Counted from the stretch's first letter, positions 1 to 8,361 are shown. The stretch is DNA of 64,000 nt from Paraburkholderia podalyriae (GCF_014397785.1 NZ_VZQQ01000001.1:248001-312000); one strand, 5' to 3'. Notes: a model not told the origin generated them from the sequence alone. Translations and numbers: made by a program.

Positions 1-176
1 CGCTCGAACAGATCGGACCGCATGCGAAAGCACTCGGTTCGGTCAACGCGCTGGCCGAAGTCGGCGCGATCGCGCGCGGCCAGGTCAATGACGCGACGTG
101 GCTGCGCAGCGTGTTTGCGCAGGAAAAGTCCTTGCATGAAGCGGTACGCCAGCAGTGTCTGCAGTGGCGTGCCTAG
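1..176 (+). CDS. Carboxylate-amine ligase (YbdK/GCS2-like), C-terminal fragment
   Basis: The first 57 readable codons (frame starting at base 3) end at the TAG at 174-176; the start lies outside the window. The peptide contains [12 protein letters not shown] and ends in [16 protein letters not shown]. The alternation of a PxAxxLG helix and a closing basic helix resembles, from memory, the C-terminal end of the YbdK family of glutamate-cysteine-ligase-like carboxylate-amine ligases. Those enzymes join an amino group to a glutamate-type carboxylate using ATP. No catalytic residue is present in this piece, so the call rests on the tail only. A terminator-like hairpin follows at 232-257. Another GCS2-like ligase cannot be excluded. 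Confidence 0.5.
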   Translation, partial: LEQIGPHAKALGSVNALAEVGAIARGQVNDATWLRSVFAQEKSLHEAVRQQCLQWRA

Positions 177-726
177 TCGCAAAGGCACCATAAAACCCGT
201 TCGCGTGCGCTGCGCACGCGACCTTCCGACGAAACCCGCCGCGTGCGGGTATTTTTTCGTAAGAAAATTTTTATGATTTTTCGCGCGCGCAACCCTTCAG
301 GTTTCTCGAAAGTTTACGTATACCAGCGTAGTAGTCGTAAGCTGGCATTGCTAATGGCTGTGGACAACTGAATAATTTCTTGCAAAGTCAATGCGCTGGG
401 GAAATGATAACTGGCTCGCAAACAGGCCCCGGCCATGCGCGGCAAGCACAACCGAGGAAACGTTCAACACGCTGCAAGTGCTTGTTGCAAAACGGTACAC
501 AGGCTGTGCAAACGTTTTCCCCTGCTTATCCACAGCTCGCGTCGGATCGGTTAGCTGTACGATTTGCCGCTCTCGCATAGAATGTCGTTTTCGCCGCCTT
601 CAGCCACCACAGCGGTATATTTTTGAGATAGTACAAACGGCTTCATCCGCGGTTAGACGAAGCTACCCCACACACGCAACGGGCGTATCCCGGCAGTCAG
701 CCGCCGGCATCGCACCAAAGCAGTAA
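177..726. other. Intergenic region with hairpins and two DnaA-box-like 9-mers
   Basis: This 550-base gap contains no convincing gene. It holds an odd palindrome at 202-220 (CGCGTGCGC-T-GCGCACGCG), a terminator at 232-257, and an AT-richer stretch from about 270. TGTGGACAA (359-367) and TTATCCACA (536-544) match the DnaA-box consensus on opposite strands. The second half must hold the promoter of the MarR gene, but no clear -35/-10 pair stands out. The short frames across it lack plausible ribosome binding sites. Confidence 0.5.
232..257 (+). terminator. Rho-independent terminator of the ligase gene
   Basis: ACCCGC (234-239) pairs with GCGGGT (245-250) around a short loop and is followed by ATTTTTT. 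It lies 58 bases after the ligase stop codon. Confidence 0.75.
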
Positions 727-1383
727 ATGAACGAATCGAAGATTATGAGCGAAGGCGTATACGGAGAACAGGCAACCGGGCGAGTGACTCACAGCCTCTT
801 GCGATTGAGCACGGCGATGCGAAGCCAGGCTTGGGAATGGGCGGAAGGCGCGGGCCTTACGCCGACCCAGGGTGAAATCCTCGTGCTGTTGATGCAACGC
901 AAGGGGCCGATGCGGCTCGGCGAAATCGCGCGTGAAACGGCGCTGACCGCCGCGACCACCAGCGATGCGGTCAGCACGCTCGAGACCAAGGGCCTCGTCG
1001 AAAAGCGTCGCGCACTCGACGACGGTCGTGCGCTCGCGGTACGCCTGACCGCGCGTGGCCGCACCGCTGCCAAACGCGCCGTGCAATGGCCGGACTTCCT
1101 GTCGAAGGCGGTCGGCACCCTTCGCGACGACGAACAGGCAGTGTTCTATCGCACGCTGCTCAAGACCATTTACCAGCTCGAAGCGCAAAACACGATCCCG
1201 TCGCATCGCATGTGCCTGAACTGCACGCATTTCCAGCCGAGCAAAAATCCGAAGAAGACGCCGCATCACTGCGCGCTGCTTGACCTGAACATGGCGGACA
1301 CCGATCTGCGTCTCGATTGCTCCGTGCACGAAACCGCGGATGTCGCCACCCAGAAGAAGACCTGGAAGATCTTCGTCCAGTAA
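727..1383 (+). CDS. MarR-family regulator with C-terminal Cys/His cluster
   Basis: A winged-helix DNA-binding protein of 218 residues, longer than the usual 140-160 of MarR proteins. Residues 20-150 are the MarR fold: a helix with GLTPTQGEILVLL, the recognition region GEIARETALTAATTSDAVSTLE, and the wing KRRALDDGRALAVRLT. The extra tail of about 55 residues carries CLNC, then HHC, then CSVHE, a C-x2-C / H-H-C / C-x2-H arrangement that looks able to bind a metal or sense oxidation. That role is inference; the MarR fold is clear. ATG 727 is used; an in-frame ATG seven codons downstream is possible. No obvious target gene is adjacent except the amidotransferase at 1528. Confidence 0.85.
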   Translation: MNESKIMSEGVYGEQATGRVTHSLLRLSTAMRSQAWEWAEGAGLTPTQGEILVLLMQRKGPMRLGEIARETALTAATTSDAVSTLETKGLVEKRRALDDGRALAVRLTARGRTAAKRAVQWPDFLSKAVGTLRDDEQAVFYRTLLKTIYQLEAQNTIPSHRMCLNCTHFQPSKNPKKTPHHCALLDLNMADTDLRLDCSVHETADVATQKKTWKIFVQ

Positions 1384-1527
1384 CGCGGCGTCTTCCGGGG
1401 CAATCCGCTAACATGGCCTGGCCGGCTTAGGCGGGCGGTATGTGCCGCCTGCTTGCCGGCGGGTGCCGTGCAGCGGGTAGAGTCGTTGGCGGCGCGTCGT
1501 TAGTTAACCTGAAGATAGGGCAGGCCG

Positions 1528-2241
1528 ATGAATCGGGAAGTACTCGCCATCCGCCATGTGCACTTCGAGGATCTGGGCAGTCTCGAGCTCGTGCTCGGCG
1601 AGCGCGGGCGTCCGGTCCGTTATCTCGATGTGGGCATCGCCCGTATCGAGGCACCTGATCCGGTTGGCGCGTCGCTGATGGTCGTGCTCGGCGGCCCCAT
1701 CAGCGCCACCGACGACGCGCTGTACCCCACGCTCACGCCGCTGCTGTCGTTGATCGAAAAACGCATCGCGGCCGGCTTGCCGACGCTCGGCATCTGCCTT
1801 GGCGCACAGCTGATCGCGCGAGCGCTCGGCGCGCGCGTCTATTCCGCGGCTCAGGCCGAACTCGGCTGGACGCCGCTCACGCTGACCGATGCCGGCCGCG
1901 CCTCGCCGCTGCGTCATCTCGATGTCGCTCATACGTCGATGCTGCATTGGCACGGTGATACCTTCGATTTGCCCGCCAACGCGACCCGTCTTGCGTCAAC
2001 CCCGGCTTGCCAGAATCAGGCCTTCGCATGGGGCGATCACGTGCTAGGGTTGCAGTGTCATCCCGAGATCCGCACCGATCGGTTCGAGCCCTGGCTGATC
2101 GGGAATGCGAACGAACTGGCCGGCCACGGCATCGACGCGCGTCGGTTGCGCGCGGACACCGCTCGATTCGGTCCCGCGCTCGAAGCCGCCGCGTGCCGCA
2201 TGTTCGGCGAATGGCTCGATCAGGTTCAGCCGAGAGCCTGA
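1528..2241 (+). CDS. Class I glutamine amidotransferase-like protein
   Basis: A stand-alone GATase1 domain of 237 residues, related to the glutaminase half of GMP synthase. The nucleophile elbow is GICLGAQL with Cys90, and the catalytic pair is in LQCHPEI, with His178 and Glu180. GGPISATDD forms the oxyanion strand region. The triad is complete, so hydrolysis of a gamma-glutamyl amide is likely. The acceptor is unknown because no synthetase domain is attached or adjacent. Stand-alone members include gamma-glutamyl-polyamine or peptide hydrolases, so GMP synthesis should not be assumed. It is followed at 110 bases by the ene-reductase on the same strand. Confidence 0.85.
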   Translation: MNREVLAIRHVHFEDLGSLELVLGERGRPVRYLDVGIARIEAPDPVGASLMVVLGGPISATDDALYPTLTPLLSLIEKRIAAGLPTLGICLGAQLIARALGARVYSAAQAELGWTPLTLTDAGRASPLRHLDVAHTSMLHWHGDTFDLPANATRLASTPACQNQAFAWGDHVLGLQCHPEIRTDRFEPWLIGNANELAGHGIDARRLRADTARFGPALEAAACRMFGEWLDQVQPRA

Positions 2242-2350
2242 ATGGCTAGCCCAATGGCGGCGTAAGCGGCCAACCGGGTGCCACGTTCATGCAGCAAACC
2301 GCGTGCAGTGCTATGCTCGATCGCTCTCGGGCTTTCACTGGGCGTAATCC

Positions 2351-3463
2351 ATGAGCGCGCTGTTCTCTCCGCTCACGCTGCGTAGCGTGACGCTTCCCAA
2401 TCGTATCGTCGTGTCCCCGATGTGCCAGTACTCCGCCGAACGCGGCGAAGCGACCGCATGGCACATGATTCACCTTGGCAGTCTCGCACTGTCCGGCGCG
2501 GGCATGCTATGCATCGAGGCGACCGCCGTCGAGCCGGACGGGCGTATCACGCCTGGCGATCTCGGCTTGTGGGACGACGCGACCGAAGAGGCGCTCGTGC
2601 CGGTGCTGGCCGCAATCCGCAAGCATTCGCATGTCAACGTGACGATGCAACTGGCACACGCGGGCCGCAAGGCATCGAGCCAGGTACCGTGGGAAGGCGG
2701 CCAGCTGATTCCGGTGTCGCAACGCGGGTGGTTGCCGCACGCGCCGTCGGCGCTGCCGCACAAGCCGGGGGAGGAGCCGCCGCTCGCACTCGATGTCGCC
2801 GGCCTGAACCGGATTCGCGAGGCGTTCGCCGCATCCGCGCGTCGCGCCGCGCGTCTCGGCATCAATGCACTTGAAGTGCATGCCGCGCATGGCTATCTGC
2901 TGCATCAGTTCCTGTCGCCGATCGCGAATCAGCGGCCCGACGACTACGGCGGCTCACGCGAAAACCGCATGCGTTTCCCACTCGAAATCTTCGACATCGT
3001 GCGGGCCGCATTCCCCGCTGATAAACCGGTCGGCGTGCGCGTGTCGGCGACGGACTGGGTCGAAGGCGGCTGGACGCTCGAAGACACGATCGCATTTGCG
3101 CACGAGCTGGAAAAGCGCGGCTGCGACTGGATCGACGTGTCGTCGGGCGGTGTATCGCCGTTGCAGAAAATCCCGCTCGAGCCGGGCTACCAGATTCCGT
3201 TTGCGAAAGCGGTCAAGCACGCAACCGGGCTGACGACGATCGGCGTCGGGCTCATCACCGATCCGCTGCACGCGGAGCAGTTGATCGAGGCGGGCGATGC
3301 CGATCTGATCGCGCTGGCTCGCGCGCTGCTCTATAACCCGCGCTGGCCGTGGCATGCCGCCGCTCAACTCGGGGCAACCGTCGAAGCGCCGGCGCAGTAC
3401 TGGCGTTCGCAACCGCGCGAGCAGAAAGCGCTGTTCGGCGACATTACGTTCGGTCAACGGTGA
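2351..3463 (+). CDS. NADH:flavin oxidoreductase, Old Yellow Enzyme family (YqjM-like)
   Basis: A 370-residue FMN-dependent TIM-barrel ene-reductase that reduces activated C=C bonds of enones or nitro compounds with NAD(P)H. The N-terminus FSPLTLRSVTLPNRIV is typical. Cys25 in SPMCQYSA marks the YqjM/thermophilic-like subclass, where this Cys tunes the flavin. HAGRKAS and VHAAHGYLLHQFLSP are substrate and flavin contacts, and RPDDYGGS is the family signature. The length fits the subclass. Probably cytosolic. A stem at 3563-3587 downstream may end the transcript. The physiological substrate cannot be read from the sequence. Confidence 0.93.
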   Translation: MSALFSPLTLRSVTLPNRIVVSPMCQYSAERGEATAWHMIHLGSLALSGAGMLCIEATAVEPDGRITPGDLGLWDDATEEALVPVLAAIRKHSHVNVTMQLAHAGRKASSQVPWEGGQLIPVSQRGWLPHAPSALPHKPGEEPPLALDVAGLNRIREAFAASARRAARLGINALEVHAAHGYLLHQFLSPIANQRPDDYGGSRENRMRFPLEIFDIVRAAFPADKPVGVRVSATDWVEGGWTLEDTIAFAHELEKRGCDWIDVSSGGVSPLQKIPLEPGYQIPFAKAVKHATGLTTIGVGLITDPLHAEQLIEAGDADLIALARALLYNPRWPWHAAAQLGATVEAPAQYWRSQPREQKALFGDITFGQR

Positions 3464-3562
3464 CGCCCGTCGCACGTTGAACAAACGCATCGGCCGACGG
3501 TTGAAGGAAGCCGTCCACACCGTGTAGGATGCCGGTTGTGGCGCGATACGCGTCGCAAGTCG

Positions 3563-3589
3563 ACGCGGCGCTCGCAGGGCGCCGCGTTT
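3563..3589 (+). terminator. Terminator-like hairpin after the ene-reductase gene
   Basis: ACGCGGCGC (3563-3571) pairs perfectly with GCGCCGCGT (3579-3587) around a 7-base loop. Only a short T stretch follows, so termination may be weak. Confidence 0.4.
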
Positions 3590-3675
3590 GCTATTCGCGT
3601 TAGAAAAAGCCGCGCGCAAGACGCGCCAGACGATTGCCAGACTTCATTCCCCAGTTCTTCACAAGGATTCATTCA

Positions 3676-4209
3676 ATGAATTCACGCAGGATCGCCGTGC
3701 GCCGTTCGGGTGTGCACGGCAAAGGCGTGTTTGCTCTCGAACCGATCGCGGCGGGCGAACGGCTGATCGAATACAAGGGCGAGCGGATTACCTGGAAAGA
3801 AGCATTGCGCCGTCATCCGCATAATCCGGCTGAACCGAATCACACGTTTTATTTCGCGCTGGATAACGGCAAGGTCATCGACGGCAAGGTGAACGGCAAT
3901 AGCGCGCGCTGGATCAACCATTCATGCGCGCCGAACTGCGAAGCCGAGGAAATCGACGGGCATGTTTACGTGCACGCGCTGCGCGATATCGCGGAGGGCG
4001 AGGAAGTCTTTTACGACTACGGGCTCGTGATCGACGCGCGTCAGACGAAGAAGCTGAAAAAGGAATACGAATGCCGCTGCGGCGCGCGCAAGTGCCGCGG
4101 CACGATGCTGGCGCCGCCGCAGAAGGGCAAGGGCGGCGGCAAGTCGGGCAAAGGCGCCGGCAAGGCGGAAAAGTCGAGCAAGTCGGCGAAGAAATCGAAG
4201 AAGAATTAG
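3676..4209 (+). CDS. SET-domain protein-lysine methyltransferase-like protein
   Basis: 177 residues from ATG 3676, chosen because AAGGA sits about 10 bases upstream; an in-frame ATG 14 codons earlier has no such site. The SET domain fills residues 1-120. VHGKGVFA opens it, GNSARWINHSCAPNC is the SET core that binds the SAM methyl donor and lysine channel, and EEVFYDYG holds the conserved Tyr. A post-SET motif CRCGARKCRG follows, as in eukaryotic-type enzymes. The last 35 residues are almost entirely Lys, Gly, Ser and Ala (GKSGKGAGKAEK), like a histone-H1 or HC-type DNA-binding tail. Expected to methylate a protein lysine; the target is unknown. It faces the kinase gene convergently. Confidence 0.9.
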   Translation: MNSRRIAVRRSGVHGKGVFALEPIAAGERLIEYKGERITWKEALRRHPHNPAEPNHTFYFALDNGKVIDGKVNGNSARWINHSCAPNCEAEEIDGHVYVHALRDIAEGEEVFYDYGLVIDARQTKKLKKEYECRCGARKCRGTMLAPPQKGKGGGKSGKGAGKAEKSSKSAKKSKKN

Positions 4210-4304
4210 AAATGAGGCGCGGCCCGGCGCGCCGCGTTAGCTGTCTGCGCTGATCGAAGCGCCCTGTCGAGCGCGGCCGCGGCAGCCGGCAAGCGTTCAC
4301 ATCC

Positions 4305-5813
4305 CTACAAATCGACCGGCGCCGAGTGCGCCGGTTTTTTCGTGGCGCGCCGCGCGTTGGCATCGCTGGCAACGCCCGCGGACGCGCCGGGCGGCAGCAA
4401 CGGAATCCGCACGATAAAGCGTGCGCCGCCCTCCGGCGCATCCTCGTAATGCACGCTGCCGTGATGCAGCACCATGATGTCGTGGACGATCGCGAGGCCC
4501 AGACCCGCGCCGCTGTCGACGCCCGCCTCGGCCTGCCCGTCGCCGCGGAAGAATCGCTTGAACAGATCCGCCTGCTGCGAACCCGGCACGCCCGGCCCGT
4601 TGTCTTCTACGACGATCTCGGCCATGCGCAGGTCGTCGATCAGGGTCTGGGAGACCGTCACCGTGATACGGCCGCCGTCGGCGCGCGAGGGCGGCACATA
4701 CTTCAGCGCGTTATCGAGCAGATTGGCGATCACTTCATGCAGCAGCACCGGGTTGCCGCGCGCCATCAGCGGGTCATCGTTCGACGGATCGTCGAGCCGC
4801 TGGAAGCCGAGATCGACGTGTACGCGAAGCGCGCGCGGCACCCATTCGGCGCCGGTGTCGAACGCGAGCGCGGCCATGTCGACATTGACGAAGCGGGCCG
4901 CCTGTTCGCCCGGCTCGGCGCGCGCGAGCGACAGCAATTGATTCGACAGCCGCACGGCACGATCGGCCGCGGCGCGCAGTTCGCGCACGGCGGCGAGCGT
5001 CTGCTGCGGATCGCGCGCGACGACCGCCTGCTCCGCATGCAGCTTCACGGCGGTGAGCGGCGTGCGCAGCTGATGCGCGGCATCGGCGATGAATTTACGT
5101 TGCGCATCGAGGGCGGCCTTCAGGCGACCGAGCAGCGCGTTGAGCGCGCCCGTCAGCGGACGGATTTCGACCGGCACATAGGTTTCGTCGACGGGTTCGA
5201 GCGACGTGTGCGTCTGCCGGTTCAGCGAATCGGCGAGCGCGGTCAGCGGATTGAGCTGCTGATTGACGACGCGCCACACGATCACCCAGCCGGCCAGCAG
5301 CAACAGCAATAGCGGCATCATGATCGCGACGAGGAACTCGGCGGCGATGCGGAAGCGGTGATGCACGGGCTGGCCGACTTCGACGACGATCGGATTGCCG
5401 CTCGGCTGTTCGACCCGCACCTGCGCGACCCGCACGGTCACGCCCTCGTGCTGCGTCTCGAACACGTACGCATAATGCATGCGGCGCACGTTGGTGCCTT
5501 GCAGCGGCAGATTGTTGTCGCCGGCGATTTCGGTATCGCCGGTGCTGATCCGGTAGACCAGATGTTCGACCGGATCGGAGAACATCGCCTGCGCGAGCGG
5601 CGGCACCGTGATCGGCGCTTCCGGGCCGGCGATCTGGATCTGTTTGGAGATCGCGGTCGCGAGGTCCGCGAGCGAACGGTCGACCACGTGCTGCGTGTAC
5701 TGCCAGGCGAGCCAGTAAGCGATCAGGCCGCTCATCAGCGCGAGCAGCGACAGGGGAGCAGCGAGGCGCCGCAGCAGCGTGCGGCGCAGACTATTGGCGG
5801 CCGGCTGGTGCAT
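4305..5813 (-). CDS. Sensor histidine kinase, TctE/QseC type
   Basis: A membrane histidine kinase of 502 residues from the ATG at 5811-5813 (MHQPAANSL). An upstream ATG at 5898-5900 would add 29 residues read through a 12-base tandem repeat and is less likely. Order of parts: TM1 near residues 20-45, a periplasmic sensor region of the 2CSK_N type, TM2 (LLLLLLAGWVIVW), HAMP, the H-box FIADAAHQLRTPLT with the phosphorylated His, N-box ANLLDNALKYV, G1 VEDNGPGVP, F-box FKRFFRGD and G2 GAGLGLAIV. Every catalytic box is intact. It follows its response regulator on the same strand by 167 bases. No tricarboxylate transporter genes are adjacent, so the signal is unknown. Confidence 0.9.
   Translation of the reverse strand: MHQPAANSLRRTLLRRLAAPLSLLALMSGLIAYWLAWQYTQHVVDRSLADLATAISKQIQIAGPEAPITVPPLAQAMFSDPVEHLVYRISTGDTEIAGDNNLPLQGTNVRRMHYAYVFETQHEGVTVRVAQVRVEQPSGNPIVVEVGQPVHHRFRIAAEFLVAIMMPLLLLLLAGWVIVWRVVNQQLNPLTALADSLNRQTHTSLEPVDETYVPVEIRPLTGALNALLGRLKAALDAQRKFIADAAHQLRTPLTAVKLHAEQAVVARDPQQTLAAVRELRAAADRAVRLSNQLLSLARAEPGEQAARFVNVDMAALAFDTGAEWVPRALRVHVDLGFQRLDDPSNDDPLMARGNPVLLHEVIANLLDNALKYVPPSRADGGRITVTVSQTLIDDLRMAEIVVEDNGPGVPGSQQADLFKRFFRGDGQAEAGVDSGAGLGLAIVHDIMVLHHGSVHYEDAPEGGARFIVRIPLLPPGASAGVASDANARRATKKPAHSAPVDL
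4315..4340 (+). terminator. Terminator of the SET gene, inside the convergent kinase CDS
   Basis: ACCGGCGC (4315-4322), loop CGAGT and GCGCCGGT (4328-4335) are followed by T6. The hairpin overlaps the last codons of the kinase gene on the other strand. Confidence 0.8.
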
Positions 5814-5832
5814 GATCGTACGCGCGGGAAAA

Positions 5833-5863
5833 TGGCAACTGCGGTGGCAACTGCGGTGGCAAC
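5833..5863. repeat. 12-base tandem repeat upstream of the kinase start
   Basis: TGGCAACTGCGG is repeated at 5833-5844 and 5845-5856, with a partial third copy to 5863. It lies 20-50 bases upstream of the favoured kinase start. Read from the earlier start it would encode repeated Cys-His-Arg-Ser. Confidence 0.85.
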
Positions 5864-5980
5864 GGCGCGAAGCGCGTTGAGATAGTCCGGATGCCGGCAC
5901 AACGCGCGGCGGGCGCAGCCGATGCGCGGTGCCGGTCCGGCGTCGTCAGGCCGCAACGTAACCCGCGGCCTTCACGACGA

Positions 5981-6667
5981 TCATGCGGCCTGGCGGATTT
6001 CCTGCAACAGGTAGCCAAAGCCACGCACGGTGACGATTTCGACACGGCAGTTCTCGAGCTTCTTGCGCACGCGGTGCACGTAGACTTCGATCGCGGTATC
6101 GCCGAGATCGCCGCCGAAGTGCGTCAGGTGATCCTGCAGTTGCGCCTTGCTGACGACGCGGCCGTGACGCAGCAGCAGCATTTCGAGCACCGCGAATTCA
6201 CGCGGCGACAGTTCGAGCGGTTTGTCGTCGTTGAAGATGCGGCGGTCAACGCCGGACAGCCGCACGCCACCCAGCGACACTTCCGGGCGCGGCATGTCGC
6301 CGTGGGGGCCACTGCGGCGCATCACGGCGCGAATGCGCGCTTCGAGCTCGGCCGGTTCGAACGGCTTCAGCATGTAGTCGTCGGCGCCCGAGTTCAGGCC
6401 TTGCACGCGGTCGTTCAGTTCGTCGCGCGCGGTCAGGATGATCACCGGCGTATGGCGGTTGCTCTGACGGAAACGCGACAGCAGCGTCATGCCGTCGATG
6501 CCCGGCAGACCCAGATCGAGGATCACGAGTTCGTGGCGGTTTTGCGTGAGGGCCTGCTCGGCAAAGATGCCGTCATGGACCATGTCGACGGTGAAGCCGG
6601 CTTGTTCGAGACTGCTTTGGATGCCGCGTGCGATGGGGCGGTCATCTTCGATCAGAAGGAGTCGCAT
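5981..6667 (-). CDS. OmpR-family response regulator, TctD/QseB type
   Basis: 228 residues. The receiver domain (1-115) begins MRLLLIEDD with the acidic pair, holds the phospho-accepting Asp in LVILDLGLPGIDG, the Thr in ILTARDE and the Lys in YMLKPFEP. The C-terminal winged helix (about 130-222) has the OmpR features LSPREFAVLEMLL and YVHRVRKKLE. It lies directly upstream of the histidine kinase on the same strand and is its obvious partner. The start ATG at 6665-6667 fits the family start exactly. Targets are unknown; autoregulation is usual in the family. Confidence 0.95.
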   Translation of the reverse strand: MRLLLIEDDRPIARGIQSSLEQAGFTVDMVHDGIFAEQALTQNRHELVILDLGLPGIDGMTLLSRFRQSNRHTPVIILTARDELNDRVQGLNSGADDYMLKPFEPAELEARIRAVMRRSGPHGDMPRPEVSLGGVRLSGVDRRIFNDDKPLELSPREFAVLEMLLLRHGRVVSKAQLQDHLTHFGGDLGDTAIEVYVHRVRKKLENCRVEIVTVRGFGYLLQEIRQAA

Positions 6668-6816
6668 GGATTTCGCTCAAGTACAATGGGTTTAGGCGTT
6701 TGGGCAAGCGGTTCGCCGGGGCGCCTGCTGCACAGACGGCGTGCGAAGCGGCGGCAAACGCGCCACGAAGCCGCTGTCGAGCCGCCTCGAAGCGCCCTGC
6801 TAGCCATCACGAAGTC

Positions 6817-7041
6817 ATGTCCGAGATCAGCATTCACGAACTGGAAGCCGCGATCAACTTCTGGCGCGCCCGCTCACCTTCGAGCGGCGACGAACTCGTT
6901 CTGTGCAAGGAGGCAAGCGCGCTCTCCAAGCCGTATGCGCTGCTGATTGTACAGCGTCAGCAGTCGCTACCACTCGATCGTTTGGACCCGATTGCAAAGC
7001 AGGCCTGGGAAGCTTACGTTCAACTTAATAATAGCCTGTAG
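6817..7041 (+). CDS. DUF3717 domain-containing protein
   Basis: A 74-residue protein starting at ATG 6817 (MSEISIHELEAAINFW). It matches, from memory, the small DUF3717 family common in Burkholderiaceae, whose function is not known. It contains a central LCKEASALSKPYALLIV segment and a predicted helical end, with no signal peptide or membrane segment. The longer open frame upstream of this ATG is rejected because its extra residues are of random composition and overlap the divergent response-regulator start. Confidence 0.8.
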   Translation: MSEISIHELEAAINFWRARSPSSGDELVLCKEASALSKPYALLIVQRQQSLPLDRLDPIAKQAWEAYVQLNNSL

Positions 7042-7143
7042 AACTGAAGGTTTGCCCAGGAAATTGCCTGCATTGCCCTTTCATTGCGGCCCAATTACGC
7101 GGCAAGTTGTGTAGAAACACGCATAAAACCGGTAATTCTTGTA

Positions 7144-7434
7144 CTACACAGTAATACTGTCGATGAATGTGGCAAGCGCGATATCGCGTTCGGTCACGCC
7201 GTTCGCCTCATGGGTCGACAGCGTGATGTCGACCTTGTTGTACACGTTGAACCACTCTGGATGGTGATCCATCTCCTGCGCCTTGATCGCGACGCGCGTC
7301 ATAAAGCCGAACGCCTCGTTGAAGTCGGCGAATTCGAAGGTGCGGCGAATCGCGTCACGCTCCGCCACGCTTTCCCAGCGATTCAGTTTCGCCAGTTGCT
7401 GGGGCCGTTCGTCGGCAGTCAGTTTCTGAATCAT
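7144..7434 (-). CDS. phhB: 4a-hydroxytetrahydrobiopterin dehydratase (PCD)
   Basis: 96 residues, the usual family length. The enzyme dehydrates 4a-hydroxy-tetrahydropterin made by phenylalanine hydroxylase, recycling the cofactor. The signature [22 protein letters not shown] contains the His-His-Pro active-site segment and the conserved Trp and Asn; TERDIALA closes the fold. A GAGGTA precedes the start. In relatives the gene sits directly behind phhA, but here only a degraded phhA fragment lies upstream, so this PhhB has lost its usual local partner. It may serve a pterin enzyme elsewhere. Confidence 0.93.
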   Translation of the reverse strand: MIQKLTADERPQQLAKLNRWESVAERDAIRRTFEFADFNEAFGFMTRVAIKAQEMDHHPEWFNVYNKVDITLSTHEANGVTERDIALATFIDSITV

Positions 7435-7491
7435 GGTGTTACCTCGCTGGTCGAACGCGTTCGCCGGCAGGCGGACGCATCCGTTATTTTT

Positions 7492-7692
7492 TCACGGTTG
7501 CGCAATCCTCGCCGCCCGTTGGGCCGGGTCGGCTTGCGGCGGCCTTCCCGCGATGTACCCATAGAGCCGCGCGAGCAGCGGCAGGGGCGCCCGCGCCATC
7601 GGCGGCGAGCGCGGCGCGGCCGTACGCGTGCATGTAGTCGACGAACACCGGCTGAATCAGCAGCGGCACATGGCCGAACAGATCGCGCGGAG
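7492..7692 (-). pseudogene. phhA: Remnant of phenylalanine 4-monooxygenase (phhA)
   Basis: Read on the minus strand, RDLFGHVPLLIQPVFVDYM and HAYGRAALA match the iron-binding core of bacterial phenylalanine hydroxylase (HDLFGHVPLLI..PVFADY..AYG). After a frameshift near 7590-7600 the match resumes as PLPLLARLYGYI, corresponding to LPMLARLYWYT of the family, then stops at 7492. About 110 N-terminal and 120 C-terminal residues of a normal protein of about 300 are missing. The first iron-ligand His of HDLFGH is Arg here. It sits between phhB and an Lrp gene, exactly where intact phhA is found in relatives. This is a decayed gene, not a functional short form. Confidence 0.8.
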
Positions 7693-7783
7693 GACGGGCG
7701 GGAAGGGCGCAAACACCGCTCGAATATGCCACATGCGTGCAATAATCGTGCATTGTTTGGCCAATCTATGCGGGAAATAAACG

Positions 7784-8275
7784 ATGCTTGAACTCGATCA
7801 CTTCGATCTCGCGCTGCTCGACGTGCTGCAGCGCTTTGGCCGCGCCACGCATCAGCAGTTGGCCGAGCAGGTGCCGCTGTCGCCGTCGCAGATCGGGCGG
7901 CGCTTGCAGCGGCTCGAACAGGTCGGGGTGGTCGATGGCTATCGCGTCGTGCTTCGGCCCGAAAAGCTCGGGCTCGGCGTCACTGCTTTCACAAGCCTGA
8001 AGCTGAAACATCACGGCGATTCGATCATCGAGCAGTTTCAGCAGCAAATCGACATGCTGCCCGAAGTGCTCGAATGCCATGCGGTCGTCGGCGATGCCGA
8101 CTATCTGCTGCGCATCGTCGCGCCGGATCTGAACTACCTGTCGGGCTTCGTGATGAAGAAGCTGATGCGCGTGCCGGGCGTCGATAGCGTGCGCTCGAAC
8201 ATCGTGCTGGCCACGTTCAAGCGCAATGGGCCGTTGCCACTGGGGCATCTGACGCCGGGCGCGGTGGCGGGTTGA
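7784..8275 (+). CDS. Lrp/AsnC-family transcriptional regulator
   Basis: 163 residues. The N-terminal helix-turn-helix reads LLDVLQRFGRATHQQLAEQVPLSPSQIGRRLQRLE. The C-terminal RAM domain (about 70-150) carries VLECHAVVGDADYLLRIVAPDL, typical of the amino-acid-sensing half. It is divergent from the phhA remnant and phhB, as in related genomes where such a regulator controls phenylalanine hydroxylation. With phhA broken, its remaining local target would be phhB or itself. Ligand specificity is not visible. Confidence 0.93.
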   Translation: MLELDHFDLALLDVLQRFGRATHQQLAEQVPLSPSQIGRRLQRLEQVGVVDGYRVVLRPEKLGLGVTAFTSLKLKHHGDSIIEQFQQQIDMLPEVLECHAVVGDADYLLRIVAPDLNYLSGFVMKKLMRVPGVDSVRSNIVLATFKRNGPLPLGHLTPGAVAG

Positions 8276-8361
8276 GGGTTTGAGGCGATTGCCGGCGATG
8301 CCGACTGGCGGGAAACGGAAGCCGCGCATGTCGTGCCGCGGCGCCTGTGGTGACGCGATCT

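Noticed and set aside
177..726. Possible chromosomal origin because of DnaA-like boxes
   Set aside because: Only two boxes, no AT-rich unwinding block, and no dnaA or dnaN nearby.
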